DNA of 54,724 bases from an uncultured Porphyromonas sp. (GTDB taxonomy: Bacteria > Bacteroidota > Bacteroidia > Bacteroidales > Porphyromonadaceae), in the NCBI GenBank assembly GCA_900538385.1, contig UWSO01000014.1, positions 1 to 54,724 on the forward strand, written 5' to 3'. This document shows, piece by piece, positions 34,867 through 42,826 of the stretch. Under the pieces are notes generated by a model. That model did not search any database. It was not told the DNA's origin and worked only from the letters and a program-made list of their open reading frames with translations. Both the position numbers and the translations under genes were made by a program. Positions within the stretch are counted from its first letter, which is position 1. Each line of letters starts with the position of its first letter.

Positions 34867-34914
34867 CTAACCTCTAATCCCTAACCTCTAGCCTCTAGCC
34901 TCTAGCCTCTAACT
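34867..34914. repeat. CCTCTAG heptamer tandem repeat
   Basis: About six units of CTCTAGC/CCTCTAA with a 7-bp period. The complement occurs in degenerate form at 15367-15405 and 20154-20190. It directly precedes the -7 element of the next gene. Confidence 0.6.
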
Positions 34915-34923
34915 TCTTTTTCG

Positions 34924-34931
34924 TACTTTTG
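34924..34931 (+). promoter_or_regulatory. Possible -7 element immediately before the GTG start
   Basis: TACTTTTG ends only 4 bp before the GTG at 34936. If used, the mRNA would be leaderless or nearly so. No -33 box is seen, since the heptamer tract occupies that region. Confidence 0.4.
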
Positions 34932-34935
34932 AAGC

Positions 34936-35988
34936 GTGAAGACAGCACGACACTCTTGGCAATGGTGGTTGAAGAACTTCTTGCCACTCCTCATGGGCCT
35001 AGCGATACTGTTTTACCTCTATCGCCATCTAGAGCTCGCTGACACGCTACGCTTATTGCAGCATGGTGTGCGCTACGAGTATCTTCTCTTGTCCCTGCCT
35101 TTGGGACTCCTAGGCAACGCCACTCGAGGCTATCGCTGGCACCTCTTAATGCGGCCACTCTACACCCCCCCAGCACGTCCCATCAATCCGATCTTGATCA
35201 CCATCGGGAGCTATGCCGTTAACTTTGTCATACCGCGTGCTGGCGAGGTGTGGCGCTGCACTGAGATGAAGCAGCGAGAGGGCTATGCGCTCTCGGCAAC
35301 TGTCGGCACGCTTCTGATAGATCGCCTCTCAGACGCAGTCGTAGTCTTAGCGCTCCTAGTTGTTATGATGCTGTTTCAGCCAGGCTCTATATCTCAGATC
35401 TTAGCCGCGCGGGGGCTCTCGCTCGGAGGTGGCTTGGGGCGTCTCTTTTCGTCAGACTACACCACTGCTTGGATCATCGCAGGAGTCTCGCTCCTCGTCA
35501 TCATACTGGTTCTCTATCGCTTCAGAAAGAGTAGCTTCATGCAGCGTGTCAAAGAGAAACTACGCTCTGTACTGCAAGCTGCATCGACACTGAGAGGATG
35601 GCGTGCATGGAGTCAGTTTGTCGTACTCACGCTCCTCTTGTGGCTCTTTTACTACTACTTCTTCTACATAGCATTTGGCGCTTTTGCTTTCACAGCTGAT
35701 CTAGGTCATCGAGTTGCTTTTGCCTCATTTGTCCTCTCCACCCTGATGATCGCCATCCCTACGCCTGCGGGTGTCGGCCCGTGGCATTATGCGGTGATTA
35801 TATCGCTGACAGCCTTTGGCGTAAGCGAGGCGGAGGCGGGACAGTTTGCCCTGATTGTGCATGTGGTACAGACTCTATGGACTATTGCTGTAGGGGTTAT
35901 AGCGATCCTAATCCTGCCAATAATCAATCGAACTTACAAGAGGGTGGGAGAGGGTACAACAGAGATCAATGAACTGGTAAAGGATTAA
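34936..35988 (+). CDS. Lysylphosphatidylglycerol synthase transmembrane/flippase-like protein (UPF0104)
   Basis: A 350-residue inner-membrane protein with about seven or eight hydrophobic segments. Family marks are the RGYRWHLLMRPL segment, NFVIPRAGEVWRCTEMKQREG, GTLLIDRLSDAVVVL and the late IPTPAGVGPWHYAVIISL. Members of this family resemble the membrane half of MprF; there is no soluble aminoacyl-transferase half here, so a lipid flippase or scramblase-like role is more likely. The start is GTG at 34936; the next Met would cut into the first helix. Confidence 0.82.
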   Translation: MKTARHSWQWWLKNFLPLLMGLAILFYLYRHLELADTLRLLQHGVRYEYLLLSLPLGLLGNATRGYRWHLLMRPLYTPPARPINPILITIGSYAVNFVIPRAGEVWRCTEMKQREGYALSATVGTLLIDRLSDAVVVLALLVVMMLFQPGSISQILAARGLSLGGGLGRLFSSDYTTAWIIAGVSLLVIILVLYRFRKSSFMQRVKEKLRSVLQAASTLRGWRAWSQFVVLTLLLWLFYYYFFYIAFGAFAFTADLGHRVAFASFVLSTLMIAIPTPAGVGPWHYAVIISLTAFGVSEAEAGQFALIVHVVQTLWTIAVGVIAILILPIINRTYKRVGEGTTEINELVKD

Positions 35989-36050
35989 TAGTAAGAAAGA
36001 GTCTCTGCCCATAACCTAATCGAGAAAATCAACACCATAGCACATTCCAT

Positions 36051-36548
36051 ATGAAGCGATCGTTCTTACTCATCATGCTACTCCTTAGTAGCCTCTTCAC
36101 GCTTTCCGCTCAGACCTATATCTACAGTGGAGACAAGCGGTACGATTACGACTCACGAGTCATCGCCACGTGGGACGGCACCCGTCTCTACAGCGGCGAC
36201 AAGCGATATGACTACGATTCGCGAGTCATCGCCACGTGGGACGGCACCCGCCTCTACAGTGGTGACAAGCGCTACGACTACGATTCACGAGTCATCGCCA
36301 CATGGGACGGTACCCGTCTCTACAGCGGTGACAAGCGCTACGACTACGATTCGCGAGTCCTCGCTACGTGGGACGGCAACCGTGTCTACAGCGGTGACAA
36401 GCGCTACGATTACGACTCACGAGTCATTGCTACGTGGGACAGCAACCGCATCTACAGTGGCGACAAGCGCTACGACTACGACTCCAGAGTCCGCTACACG
36501 ATCGAGGGGCATCTTCCCGTTGCCGTTGTTATCTACCTCATCTTGTGA
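36051..36548 (+). CDS. Secreted protein of 22-residue tandem repeats
   Basis: A 165-residue protein of no recognised family. A signal peptide (about 1-20, TLSAQ) is followed by five full copies of a 22-residue unit (YSGDKRYDYDSRV plus IATWDG-RL) from residue 25, a sixth partial unit, and a hydrophobic tail HLPVAVVIYLIL. The unit is rich in Tyr, Asp and Arg and predicts two short beta-strands with turns (SGDK, DYDS, WDG). The DNA repeats are 66 bp and nearly identical, so copy number may vary. It is monocistronic, after a 62-nt gap. Confidence 0.75.
   Translation: MKRSFLLIMLLLSSLFTLSAQTYIYSGDKRYDYDSRVIATWDGTRLYSGDKRYDYDSRVIATWDGTRLYSGDKRYDYDSRVIATWDGTRLYSGDKRYDYDSRVLATWDGNRVYSGDKRYDYDSRVIATWDSNRIYSGDKRYDYDSRVRYTIEGHLPVAVVIYLIL
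36123..36491 (+). repeat. 66-bp coding tandem repeat (5.6 copies)
   Basis: Five in-frame 66-bp units and a 39-bp partial unit, differing mainly at third codon positions and in two or three codons (GT/GN/SN before R; I/L in VIATW). Period is exact, with no spacer. Confidence 0.9.
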
Positions 36549-36590
36549 TTCCCCCTCGATCAAGGATCGTTTTTTGACATTTAGGGGCTA

Positions 36591-36765
36591 AACTTCGGAG
36601 CAATCAGAAAAAAACTTCGGAGCAATCAAATAAAACTTCGGAGGAATCAAATGAAACTTCGGAGGAATAGAATGATAAGTCCGAGGAATTTTCCCGTTCC
36701 TCACTGGAAAATAAAAAATAGCTCCGTGAGAATTTGAAATTTCTCACGTGACTATCCTACAAGAC
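36591..36765 (-). repeat. TTCCGAAG 21-bp array element (copy 4, inverted)
   Basis: CTTCGG at 36593, 36615, 36636 and 36657 gives a 21-22-bp period, with GAATCAAATGAAA spacers that are the complement of those in copies 1-3. To the right is a hairpin which, read on the minus strand, is ATAGTCACGTGAG paired with CTCACGGAGCTAT followed by a T tract, the same terminator module as at 15197-15241. Confidence 0.75.
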
Positions 36766-36813
36766 TCATTTGACGATAATGTGTCAACTCACCACTCCGA
36801 CGAATAGTCCGTG

Positions 36814-36827
36814 GTAGGGACGCACGG
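36814..36827. repeat. GTAGGGACGCACGG repeat word
   Basis: The same word, with hairpin extension, occurs at 39825-39849 and (as GTAGGGACGTACGG) at 54615-54651. Here the second arm is missing. Confidence 0.45.
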
Positions 36828-36854
36828 CTTGTTGTTTCAAAGAGCTGTGGGGCG

Positions 36855-36884
36855 TTGTGGCTTCGCTGGAGTTTTGTATCTTTG
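36855..36884 (+). promoter_or_regulatory. Promoter of the TPR-like protein gene
   Basis: TTG (36855-36857), 19 bp, TATCTTTG (36877-36884), about 97 bp before the ATG. Confidence 0.7.
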
Positions 36885-36981
36885 GGAATATGAAGGAGAC
36901 GAAAGGACTCTTCGGGAGTCCTCTCCAGCTATCCCGTGCGGTGGGATAGTTTTCGTTGATAATTAGACAAACAGAGATCGT

Positions 36982-37734
36982 ATGAGACAGAGACAGATAT
37001 TGGGACTTTTGCTCTTCGTGCTCCTCTTGGGAGCGGGAAGTAGCTGGGCACAGACGGCAGACAGACAGCAGGTCTACGAGGCTTATGTGAAGCGTGACTT
37101 CAACAGTTGGAAGCGGGTCGTAGACCGTATGCACGCTGAGCCTAACAAGAGCTATGCGCGTATCGCTGAGCTGGTGGAGTATGAGTATGGATACATCGCT
37201 GGGTGCATCCTACGGGACAGAAACAATGAGGCGGAGCAGTATCTCAAGCGTTACAAAGCTCATGTAGACTATCTCCTAGAGTGTGACTACAAGACCGCCG
37301 AGATGACGGCCTACCTATCAGCTTACTATAGCTATCGTGTCGGCATTTCGTGGCTACGTGCTCCGCTTGTAGGAAATAAGTGCATCAGCCTGATGAATCG
37401 TTCGATCAAGATGGATCAGCAAAACGCCATCGGTCTGATCCAGCGGGGCAATGCGCAGTACTTTGCGCCACTCTTCTTCAAGGGAGATGCTAAGCGGGGA
37501 GCGATCGACTACCTACTTCGTGCAGAGCGTGCGATGGTTTCGCAGGGCAAGAGAAAGGGGTCGTGGCTTTACTTGAGTCTCCTGATCCAGATTGCTGAGT
37601 GCTACGTAGGCGTTGGTGAGCAGACGCAAGCAGAGGTGTGGTATCGCAAGGCTATCGCACTTGAGCCTCGGCTGACCTGGGCACTCGATAGTAAGTATCT
37701 AGAGAGCAAGCAAAAGCACGGACAGCCAAACTAA
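36982..37734 (+). CDS. Exported TPR-like protein of unknown function
   Basis: A 250-residue protein with a signal peptide (about 1-23, SSWAQ). The rest is helical; the last part (IAECYVGVGEQTQAEVWYRKAIALEPRLTWAL) fits a tetratricopeptide repeat, and LMNRSIKMDQQNAIGLIQRGNAQYFAP fits another. TPR domains bind proteins or peptides; no partner is evident. uvrB follows after 24 nt and may be co-transcribed. Confidence 0.7.
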   Translation: MRQRQILGLLLFVLLLGAGSSWAQTADRQQVYEAYVKRDFNSWKRVVDRMHAEPNKSYARIAELVEYEYGYIAGCILRDRNNEAEQYLKRYKAHVDYLLECDYKTAEMTAYLSAYYSYRVGISWLRAPLVGNKCISLMNRSIKMDQQNAIGLIQRGNAQYFAPLFFKGDAKRGAIDYLLRAERAMVSQGKRKGSWLYLSLLIQIAECYVGVGEQTQAEVWYRKAIALEPRLTWALDSKYLESKQKHGQPN

Positions 37735-37758
37735 CTGCAATAATAGAGTGTAGGTGCG

Positions 37759-39792
37759 ATGTCCTTCCAACTAACCTCAAAGTATAAGCCGACGGGCGAC
37801 CAGCCGGAGGCTATTGCTCAGCTCTCGCAGGGAGTGCTTGATGGGTTGCCTCATCAGACGCTCCTCGGTGTGACGGGCTCGGGCAAAACCTTTACGATCG
37901 CCAATGTGATTCAGCAGGTGGATCGCCCGACGCTAGTCATTAGCCACAATAAGACGTTGGCGGCGCAGCTGTACAGTGAGTTTAAGGCTTTCTTCCCCAA
38001 CAATGCGGTAGAGTACTTTGTCTCTTACTATGACTATTACCAGCCAGAGGCTTATCTGATCAATACAGATACCTATATAGAGAAGGACATGGCGATCAAT
38101 GCGGAGCTGGACAAGCTGCGACTACGTGCTACCGCCTCGCTCCTCTCGGGTCGTCGCGACGTCATTGTGGTCGCCTCGGTCTCCTGCATCTACGGTATGG
38201 TCAATCCGAATGACTTCGAGAATAAGATCATCAAGCTGGAGGTGGGCATGCAGATCGAGCGGGACGTGCTGATGCGACGCCTCGCGGAGTCTTACTATGT
38301 CAACAATAAGGCGGACTTCATGAGTGGCTCCTTTCGGGTCAAGGGGGATACGATCGATATCTTTCCCGCCATCGAAACCTTCGAGGGGGTTGCTTACCGC
38401 ATCGAGCTATGGGATGACGAGATCGATCGGATCACCATCATTGACCCTGTCTCGGCTGAGAGCCAGGGAACGCTGGATAGCCTACGCATCTACCCGGCCA
38501 ACCTCTTTGTAACAACGGAGGAACAGACGCAGCGCGCGATCGTTGAGATCAAAAAGGATCTAGGCGACCGCACGGCAGAGCTGGAGCGTGAGGGACATCT
38601 CTTTGAGGCGAAGCGACTCTACGAGCGGGTCTCTTATGATCTAGAAATGATCAAGGCGGTGGGCTACTGCTCGGGCATTGAAAACTACTCGCGTTATTTC
38701 GATGGTCGCAAGCCTGGCGAGCGCCCCTTCTGCCTAATGGACTACTTCCCCGATGACTACCTACTAGTTATCGATGAGAGCCACGTATCGATACCGCAGA
38801 TACGAGCGATGTATGGCGGAGATAAGGCGCGCAAGACCACCTTGGTGGAGTATGGCTTTCGCCTGCCAGCGGCTTTGGACAATAGACCCTTGGAGTTTAG
38901 CGAGTTTGTCAATCTGACCAACCAAGTGATCTACGTCAGCGCCACGCCAGCTGACTACGAACTCAACATGAGCGAGGGCGTGGTGGTCGAGCAGGTGATA
39001 CGTCCCACGGGCCTGCTAGACCCGCCTATCGAGATACGCCCCACGGAGCATCAGGTGGACGACCTGATGGAGGAGATCGTCATACGTACGGAGCGCAACG
39101 AGCGAACGCTCGTCACGACCCTAACGAAGCGTATGGCGGAGGAGCTGAGCGACTACCTCATACGAGCGGGCATCAAGTGCGCCTACATACACAGCGATGT
39201 GGACACGCTGGAGCGTATACAGATTATGGACAGCCTGCGTGAGGGGGCTTACGATGTCTTGGTCGGGGTCAACCTCCTACGTGAGGGTTTGGACTTCCCC
39301 GAGGTGTCGCTCGTGGCGATCCTTGATGCGGACAAGGAGGGCTTCCTCCGCTCGCACCGCTCGCTTACGCAGACGGCGGGACGTGCTGCTCGTAATGTGC
39401 ATGGGCTGGTTATCTTCTATGCAGATAGTATCACCGACAGCATGCAGGCGACCATCGACGAGACCAACCGTCGCCGTGCTAAGCAGATAGCTTACAACGA
39501 AGCGCATAACATCACCCCGACGCAGGTGGTGAGCAAGCGAACGAATGCGCTCTCGCAGGAGGGCTATGTAACAACAAAATCCTCGGCACAAGCCGAAGCT
39601 TATGTCGAGGATCAGATAGCTGTCGCCTCGCCTGTCGCTGAGTATCTCACGCAGAACAAGCTCCCAGACCTGATCGAGCAGGTACGCAAGCAGATGTATG
39701 CTGCTGCCAAGGAGCTTAACTTCGTCGAGGCTGCACGCCTACGCGACGAGATGTACGCACTGCAGAGTCGCCTAGAGGATCAAAAGAAGTAG
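37759..39792 (+). CDS. uvrB: Excinuclease ABC subunit B (UvrB)
   Basis: A 677-residue DNA-damage recognition helicase of nucleotide excision repair. Walker A GVTGSGKTFT, the beta-hairpin region YYDYYQPEAY, helicase motif II DESHVS, motif V/VI region GVNLLREGLDFPEVSLVAILDADKEGFLRS with QTAGRAARN, and a C-terminal UVR motif (YAAAKELNFVEAARLRDEM) are all present. Full length, with no irregularity. Confidence 0.97.
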   Translation: MSFQLTSKYKPTGDQPEAIAQLSQGVLDGLPHQTLLGVTGSGKTFTIANVIQQVDRPTLVISHNKTLAAQLYSEFKAFFPNNAVEYFVSYYDYYQPEAYLINTDTYIEKDMAINAELDKLRLRATASLLSGRRDVIVVASVSCIYGMVNPNDFENKIIKLEVGMQIERDVLMRRLAESYYVNNKADFMSGSFRVKGDTIDIFPAIETFEGVAYRIELWDDEIDRITIIDPVSAESQGTLDSLRIYPANLFVTTEEQTQRAIVEIKKDLGDRTAELEREGHLFEAKRLYERVSYDLEMIKAVGYCSGIENYSRYFDGRKPGERPFCLMDYFPDDYLLVIDESHVSIPQIRAMYGGDKARKTTLVEYGFRLPAALDNRPLEFSEFVNLTNQVIYVSATPADYELNMSEGVVVEQVIRPTGLLDPPIEIRPTEHQVDDLMEEIVIRTERNERTLVTTLTKRMAEELSDYLIRAGIKCAYIHSDVDTLERIQIMDSLREGAYDVLVGVNLLREGLDFPEVSLVAILDADKEGFLRSHRSLTQTAGRAARNVHGLVIFYADSITDSMQATIDETNRRRAKQIAYNEAHNITPTQVVSKRTNALSQEGYVTTKSSAQAEAYVEDQIAVASPVAEYLTQNKLPDLIEQVRKQMYAAAKELNFVEAARLRDEMYALQSRLEDQKK

Positions 39793-39824
39793 CTAAGCGC
39801 TCTCGTACAGACGAGTAACCCGCT

Positions 39825-39849
39825 GTAGGGACGCACGGTCTGTGCGTCC
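39825..39849. terminator. Hairpin between convergent uvrB and folB
   Basis: GGACGCAC (39829-39836) pairs with GTGCGTCC (39842-39849) within the GTAGGGACGCACGG repeat word. The T tract is poor; it may act as a weak bidirectional terminator or be a REP-like element. The rest of 39793-39941 shows no other feature. Confidence 0.45.
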
Positions 39850-39941
39850 GTTGTATCAAAGTATCAAAGGTTACAGCATCGTTGTTTTAACGGGAACGGA
39901 TGCCCTCCGACTAGATACTAGCCGAGCGTCCCCACAAATCG

Positions 39942-40310
39942 TTACTCTTCACGGCTAGCAGCGAGTGTGACACTGGCAGCTTCGATGACGCCAGCGATAG
40001 GCGGGATAGCCTTTTGGATCGTTATCTCGCAGCTGTCGACCAACTTGTAATTGGCTAGGATCTCCGTAAGTATCTGCCCAGCGACATACTCGAGGAGGTT
40101 GTCCCGCGAGTGACCTATCTTATCCGCTATCACGTCGTAGAGATCAGCATAACTAACCGCATCAGCGACATCATCGCTCTGGATTGCCTTGGTCGCATCG
40201 TAAGTTGCCGTGAGGTTGACGATGTATCTATTGCCCAGCACTTGCTCCTCAGGGAGAGCCCCTATATAGGAGTAGAAGTGTGCATTAACGATCCGAATGG
40301 TTGCTTTCAT
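39942..40310 (-). CDS. folB: Dihydroneopterin aldolase
   Basis: A 122-residue protein of folate synthesis, cleaving 7,8-dihydroneopterin to 6-hydroxymethyl-dihydropterin and glycolaldehyde. Family marks are the FYSYIGALPEEQVLGNRYIVNL start (the Glu and Tyr that bind pterin), AVSYADLYDVI, NLLEYVAGQIL and the conserved Lys in ITIQKAIPPI. Length is normal. It stands alone on the minus strand, 37 nt downstream of the CDF transporter gene. Confidence 0.93.
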   Translation of the reverse strand: MKATIRIVNAHFYSYIGALPEEQVLGNRYIVNLTATYDATKAIQSDDVADAVSYADLYDVIADKIGHSRDNLLEYVAGQILTEILANYKLVDSCEITIQKAIPPIAGVIEAASVTLAASREE

Positions 40311-40347
40311 AAGAAGGGAGGATTGACTTTTCGTTGGAGCCTTTTGG

Positions 40348-41277
40348 CTATTCGTGATCTGTATTCATCATAGCTATCGGCTCCACATGGACTATTATGT
40401 GAGTGCGCTCGCCGTAGTGCTCCTTGAGCTTGTTCTCTATGTGGGTAGCTCGCTCGTGAGCGAGGATGACAGGCGTCTCGTCAGGCAGGTAGATGTCCAC
40501 CTCGATAGCGATGGCAGAGCCTAAGCTACGAGTATTGAGATTGTGCGGATGATGCCCCGGGTACTCAGCCTCGATGATCTCTAGGATCGTCTGCTGCTCC
40601 TCCTCGGAGAGACTATGCTCGGTCAGTTCACGCCAAGGGGTCGAGATAAGCTGTACACCCGCCCAGACGATGAAGAGACTGACACCCGCACACGCCACCT
40701 GGTCGAGGATCGCCCACTTATTGCCCAGCAAGGCTGCCCCCAAGACACCCACGAGGACAGCGATGGAGGAGTAAGCGTCCGTGCGATGGTGCCACGCATT
40801 CGCCAGCACGGTGTTACTATGCACCCGCTCAGCGACTCCCTTGGTGTAGCGAAAGAGCCACTCCTTCGATAGAACAGAGATAAAAGCTATGATCGCCGCC
40901 CAGAGCGAAGGTCGTTGCGGAACAACCCCAGATGCAAAGAAGAGATAGATAGCCTCTCCACTCTTGAGCAGCATAGAGATGCCGATGCCCATCAGTACGG
41001 CGGCTATGATCAGCGTAGCTATCGACTCATACTTACCATATCCGTAGCGATATTTGGTGTCTCTCGGCTTGCCTGCGATGCCCACAAAGAGCGTCACAAC
41101 GATATCGGTACAGAAGTCCGAGAGCGAGTGTACCGCATCAGCGATCAAAGCAGCACTATGCCCCAAGAAGCCCACGACGAGCTTGATGAGCGTGAGTGCT
41201 ACGTTGACCAAGGCTCCGACCAGTGTGACCCGATAGATACTACGGGTACGCGGGTCTGTATGATGCTGTTTATTCAT
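40348..41277 (-). CDS. Cation diffusion facilitator transporter
   Basis: A 309-residue inner-membrane metal/proton antiporter, probably for Zn, Fe, Mn or Co efflux. Six hydrophobic segments; metal sites appear as ADAVHSLSDFCTD in helix 2 and HHRTDAYSS in helix 5 (D-x3-D and H-x3-D). A C-terminal cytoplasmic domain (EIEAEYPGHHPHNLNTRSLG, IEVDIYLP) is typical of the dimerising region. It lies 21 nt after sdaA, so it may be co-transcribed. Confidence 0.92.
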   Translation of the reverse strand: MNKQHHTDPRTRSIYRVTLVGALVNVALTLIKLVVGFLGHSAALIADAVHSLSDFCTDIVVTLFVGIAGKPRDTKYRYGYGKYESIATLIIAAVLMGIGISMLLKSGEAIYLFFASGVVPQRPSLWAAIIAFISVLSKEWLFRYTKGVAERVHSNTVLANAWHHRTDAYSSIAVLVGVLGAALLGNKWAILDQVACAGVSLFIVWAGVQLISTPWRELTEHSLSEEEQQTILEIIEAEYPGHHPHNLNTRSLGSAIAIEVDIYLPDETPVILAHERATHIENKLKEHYGERTHIIVHVEPIAMMNTDHE

Positions 41278-41298
41278 CTGATCAGCGTGTGAGCCGGC

Positions 41299-42537
41299 TT
41301 AGTCCTCGATGAGGATCTTGCCACCATACTTCTCGTGGAGGATGGCTAGTCCACCCTCGGCCGTCTCTTTGTAAAGGCTCGGCAGATCCTTGCCCGTCTG
41401 GTGCATCGCTGCGACTACCTGGTCAAAGCTCACACGGTGACGACCATCGGTAAAGTTGGCATAAGTATTCGCATCCAGCGCACGGCTAGCCGCAAAGGCA
41501 TTGCGCTCGATACAGGGGATCTGTACCAGTCCGCAGACAGGATCGCAGGTAAGTCCAAGGTGATGCTCCAAGCCCATCTCGGCCGCATACTCAATCTGGT
41601 GCAGCGTACCGCCGAAGAGCTGGCTAGCCGCCGCAGCAGCCATCGCGCAAGCGACACCAACCTCGCCCTGACAGCCCACCTCAGCGCCACTGATAGAGGC
41701 GTTGGTACGCACCACATTGGCAAAAAGTCCAGCCGTAGCTAAGGCACGTAGGATGCGCTCATCACGGAAGCTACGTGTCTCCTGTAGGTAAAGGAGTACC
41801 GCTGGCATCACACCGCAAGAGCCACAAGTAGGAGCCGTGACGACACGTCCGCCAGCAGCGTTTTGCTCACTGACAGCCAGAGCGTATGAGTAGACCATGC
41901 CACGAGTCCGGACGCTATCCTTGTAGCTCAGAGACTTGACCAGCGTGTCGGCCGCTTTGCGACGCAGGCGCAGACCTCCAGGCAGAACCCCCTCGGCAGC
42001 CAAGCCTTCCTGCACACTCTGCTTCATCACCTCCCATACCTCAGCGAGGTAGTCCCAGATGTCGGGACCCTCGCAACGCTCCACGTACTCCCAGTAAGAG
42101 AGCCCGCGCTTGTCTAGATACTCCATAATGTCAGCCATCGTGGAGAGTTCGTAGACAGGCGTGGTGACCTGCTCGTTGAAGGTCTCATTGGCAAGTGTTC
42201 CGCCACCGATGCTATAGACTTTGAACTCTTTGAGTTCCTCGCCCTCCTTATCAAAGGCGGCAAACTTCATCCCATTGGGGTGGAAAGTGAGCTCCACACG
42301 AGGCTCCCAAAGTATGCTTGTTGGGTAGACGTGATTGAGAACGGAGAGTATGGCTTGGTCGGTCATGTGCCCCTTGCCCGTAGCTGCGAGGCTACCGTAG
42401 AGGGTCACCTCAATACGATCCACGGGGAGCTCCTTGATCTGCGTCAGAAACATCTCAGAGGCTCGCATAGGAGCTATAGTGTGACTACTGCTCGGTCCGT
42501 GACCGATCTTGTAGATTTGCTTGATAGAGTCCATCAT
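41299..42537 (-). CDS. sdaA: L-serine ammonia-lyase (iron-sulfur type)
   Basis: A 412-residue single-chain enzyme converting serine to pyruvate and ammonia. The N-terminal beta domain has IGHGPSSSHTIAPMRA. The catalytic alpha domain holds the 4Fe-4S cysteines in APTCGSCGVMPA and CDPVCGLVQIPC. Length matches fused two-domain enzymes. A 22-bp operator-like array and a TATCTTTG element lie upstream, as at aspA, so both ammonia-lyases may share control. Two adjacent ATGs (42537, 42534) are possible starts. Confidence 0.95.
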   Translation of the reverse strand: MMDSIKQIYKIGHGPSSSHTIAPMRASEMFLTQIKELPVDRIEVTLYGSLAATGKGHMTDQAILSVLNHVYPTSILWEPRVELTFHPNGMKFAAFDKEGEELKEFKVYSIGGGTLANETFNEQVTTPVYELSTMADIMEYLDKRGLSYWEYVERCEGPDIWDYLAEVWEVMKQSVQEGLAAEGVLPGGLRLRRKAADTLVKSLSYKDSVRTRGMVYSYALAVSEQNAAGGRVVTAPTCGSCGVMPAVLLYLQETRSFRDERILRALATAGLFANVVRTNASISGAEVGCQGEVGVACAMAAAAASQLFGGTLHQIEYAAEMGLEHHLGLTCDPVCGLVQIPCIERNAFAASRALDANTYANFTDGRHRVSFDQVVAAMHQTGKDLPSLYKETAEGGLAILHEKYGGKILIED

Positions 42538-42568
42538 AGTTGTTAGGCGTGTAGTCTAGTTGACGGGT

Positions 42569-42576
42569 CAAAGATA
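42569..42576 (-). promoter_or_regulatory. -7 element of sdaA
   Basis: TATCTTTG on the minus strand, 32 bp before the sdaA start. No good -33 box at the usual spacing; the 22-bp array begins 34 bp upstream. Confidence 0.6.
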
Positions 42577-42609
42577 CGAAAAACGAAGGCATCCTAAGAC
42601 AAATCGCTA

Positions 42610-42748
42610 GTTTCCAACGGAGGAACTAAAAAGTTCCTCCGCTGGAACTGAAAAGTTCCTGCCCTGGAACTCGAAAGTTCCTCCCTTGGAACTCGAAAGT
42701 TCCCGCCTTGGAACTAAAAAGTTCCAAAGGTGGAACTACTTTTGGAAC
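42610..42748 (-). promoter_or_regulatory. GTTCC-N6-GGAAC 22-bp array upstream of sdaA
   Basis: GGAAC on the plus strand at 42622, 42644, 42666, 42688, 42710 and 42732 (exact 22-bp period), plus 42744 (12-bp step). Read toward sdaA it begins ACGAGTTCCAAAA, has the 12-bp step, then 22-bp units, and ends GGAAAC: the same plan as the aspA array at 31508-31630 with one more unit. The rest of 42538-42826 shows only the sdaA promoter and leader. Confidence 0.6.
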
Positions 42749-42826
42749 TCGTATATATAACGAAATCAGCACGCTACGAAGCTTCGTGCGTGCTGACAGT
42801 TTGCATTTCTATGACAGTCTATTCGG

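Noticed and set aside
36123..36491. CRISPR or non-coding satellite
   Set aside because: The 66-bp units are in frame without interruption after a clear signal peptide, and differences fall mainly at third codon positions; it is a coding repeat.
36127..36591. Second-frame gene overlapping the repeat protein
   Set aside because: It is a +1 shadow of the 66-bp repeat, with no signal or start site of its own.
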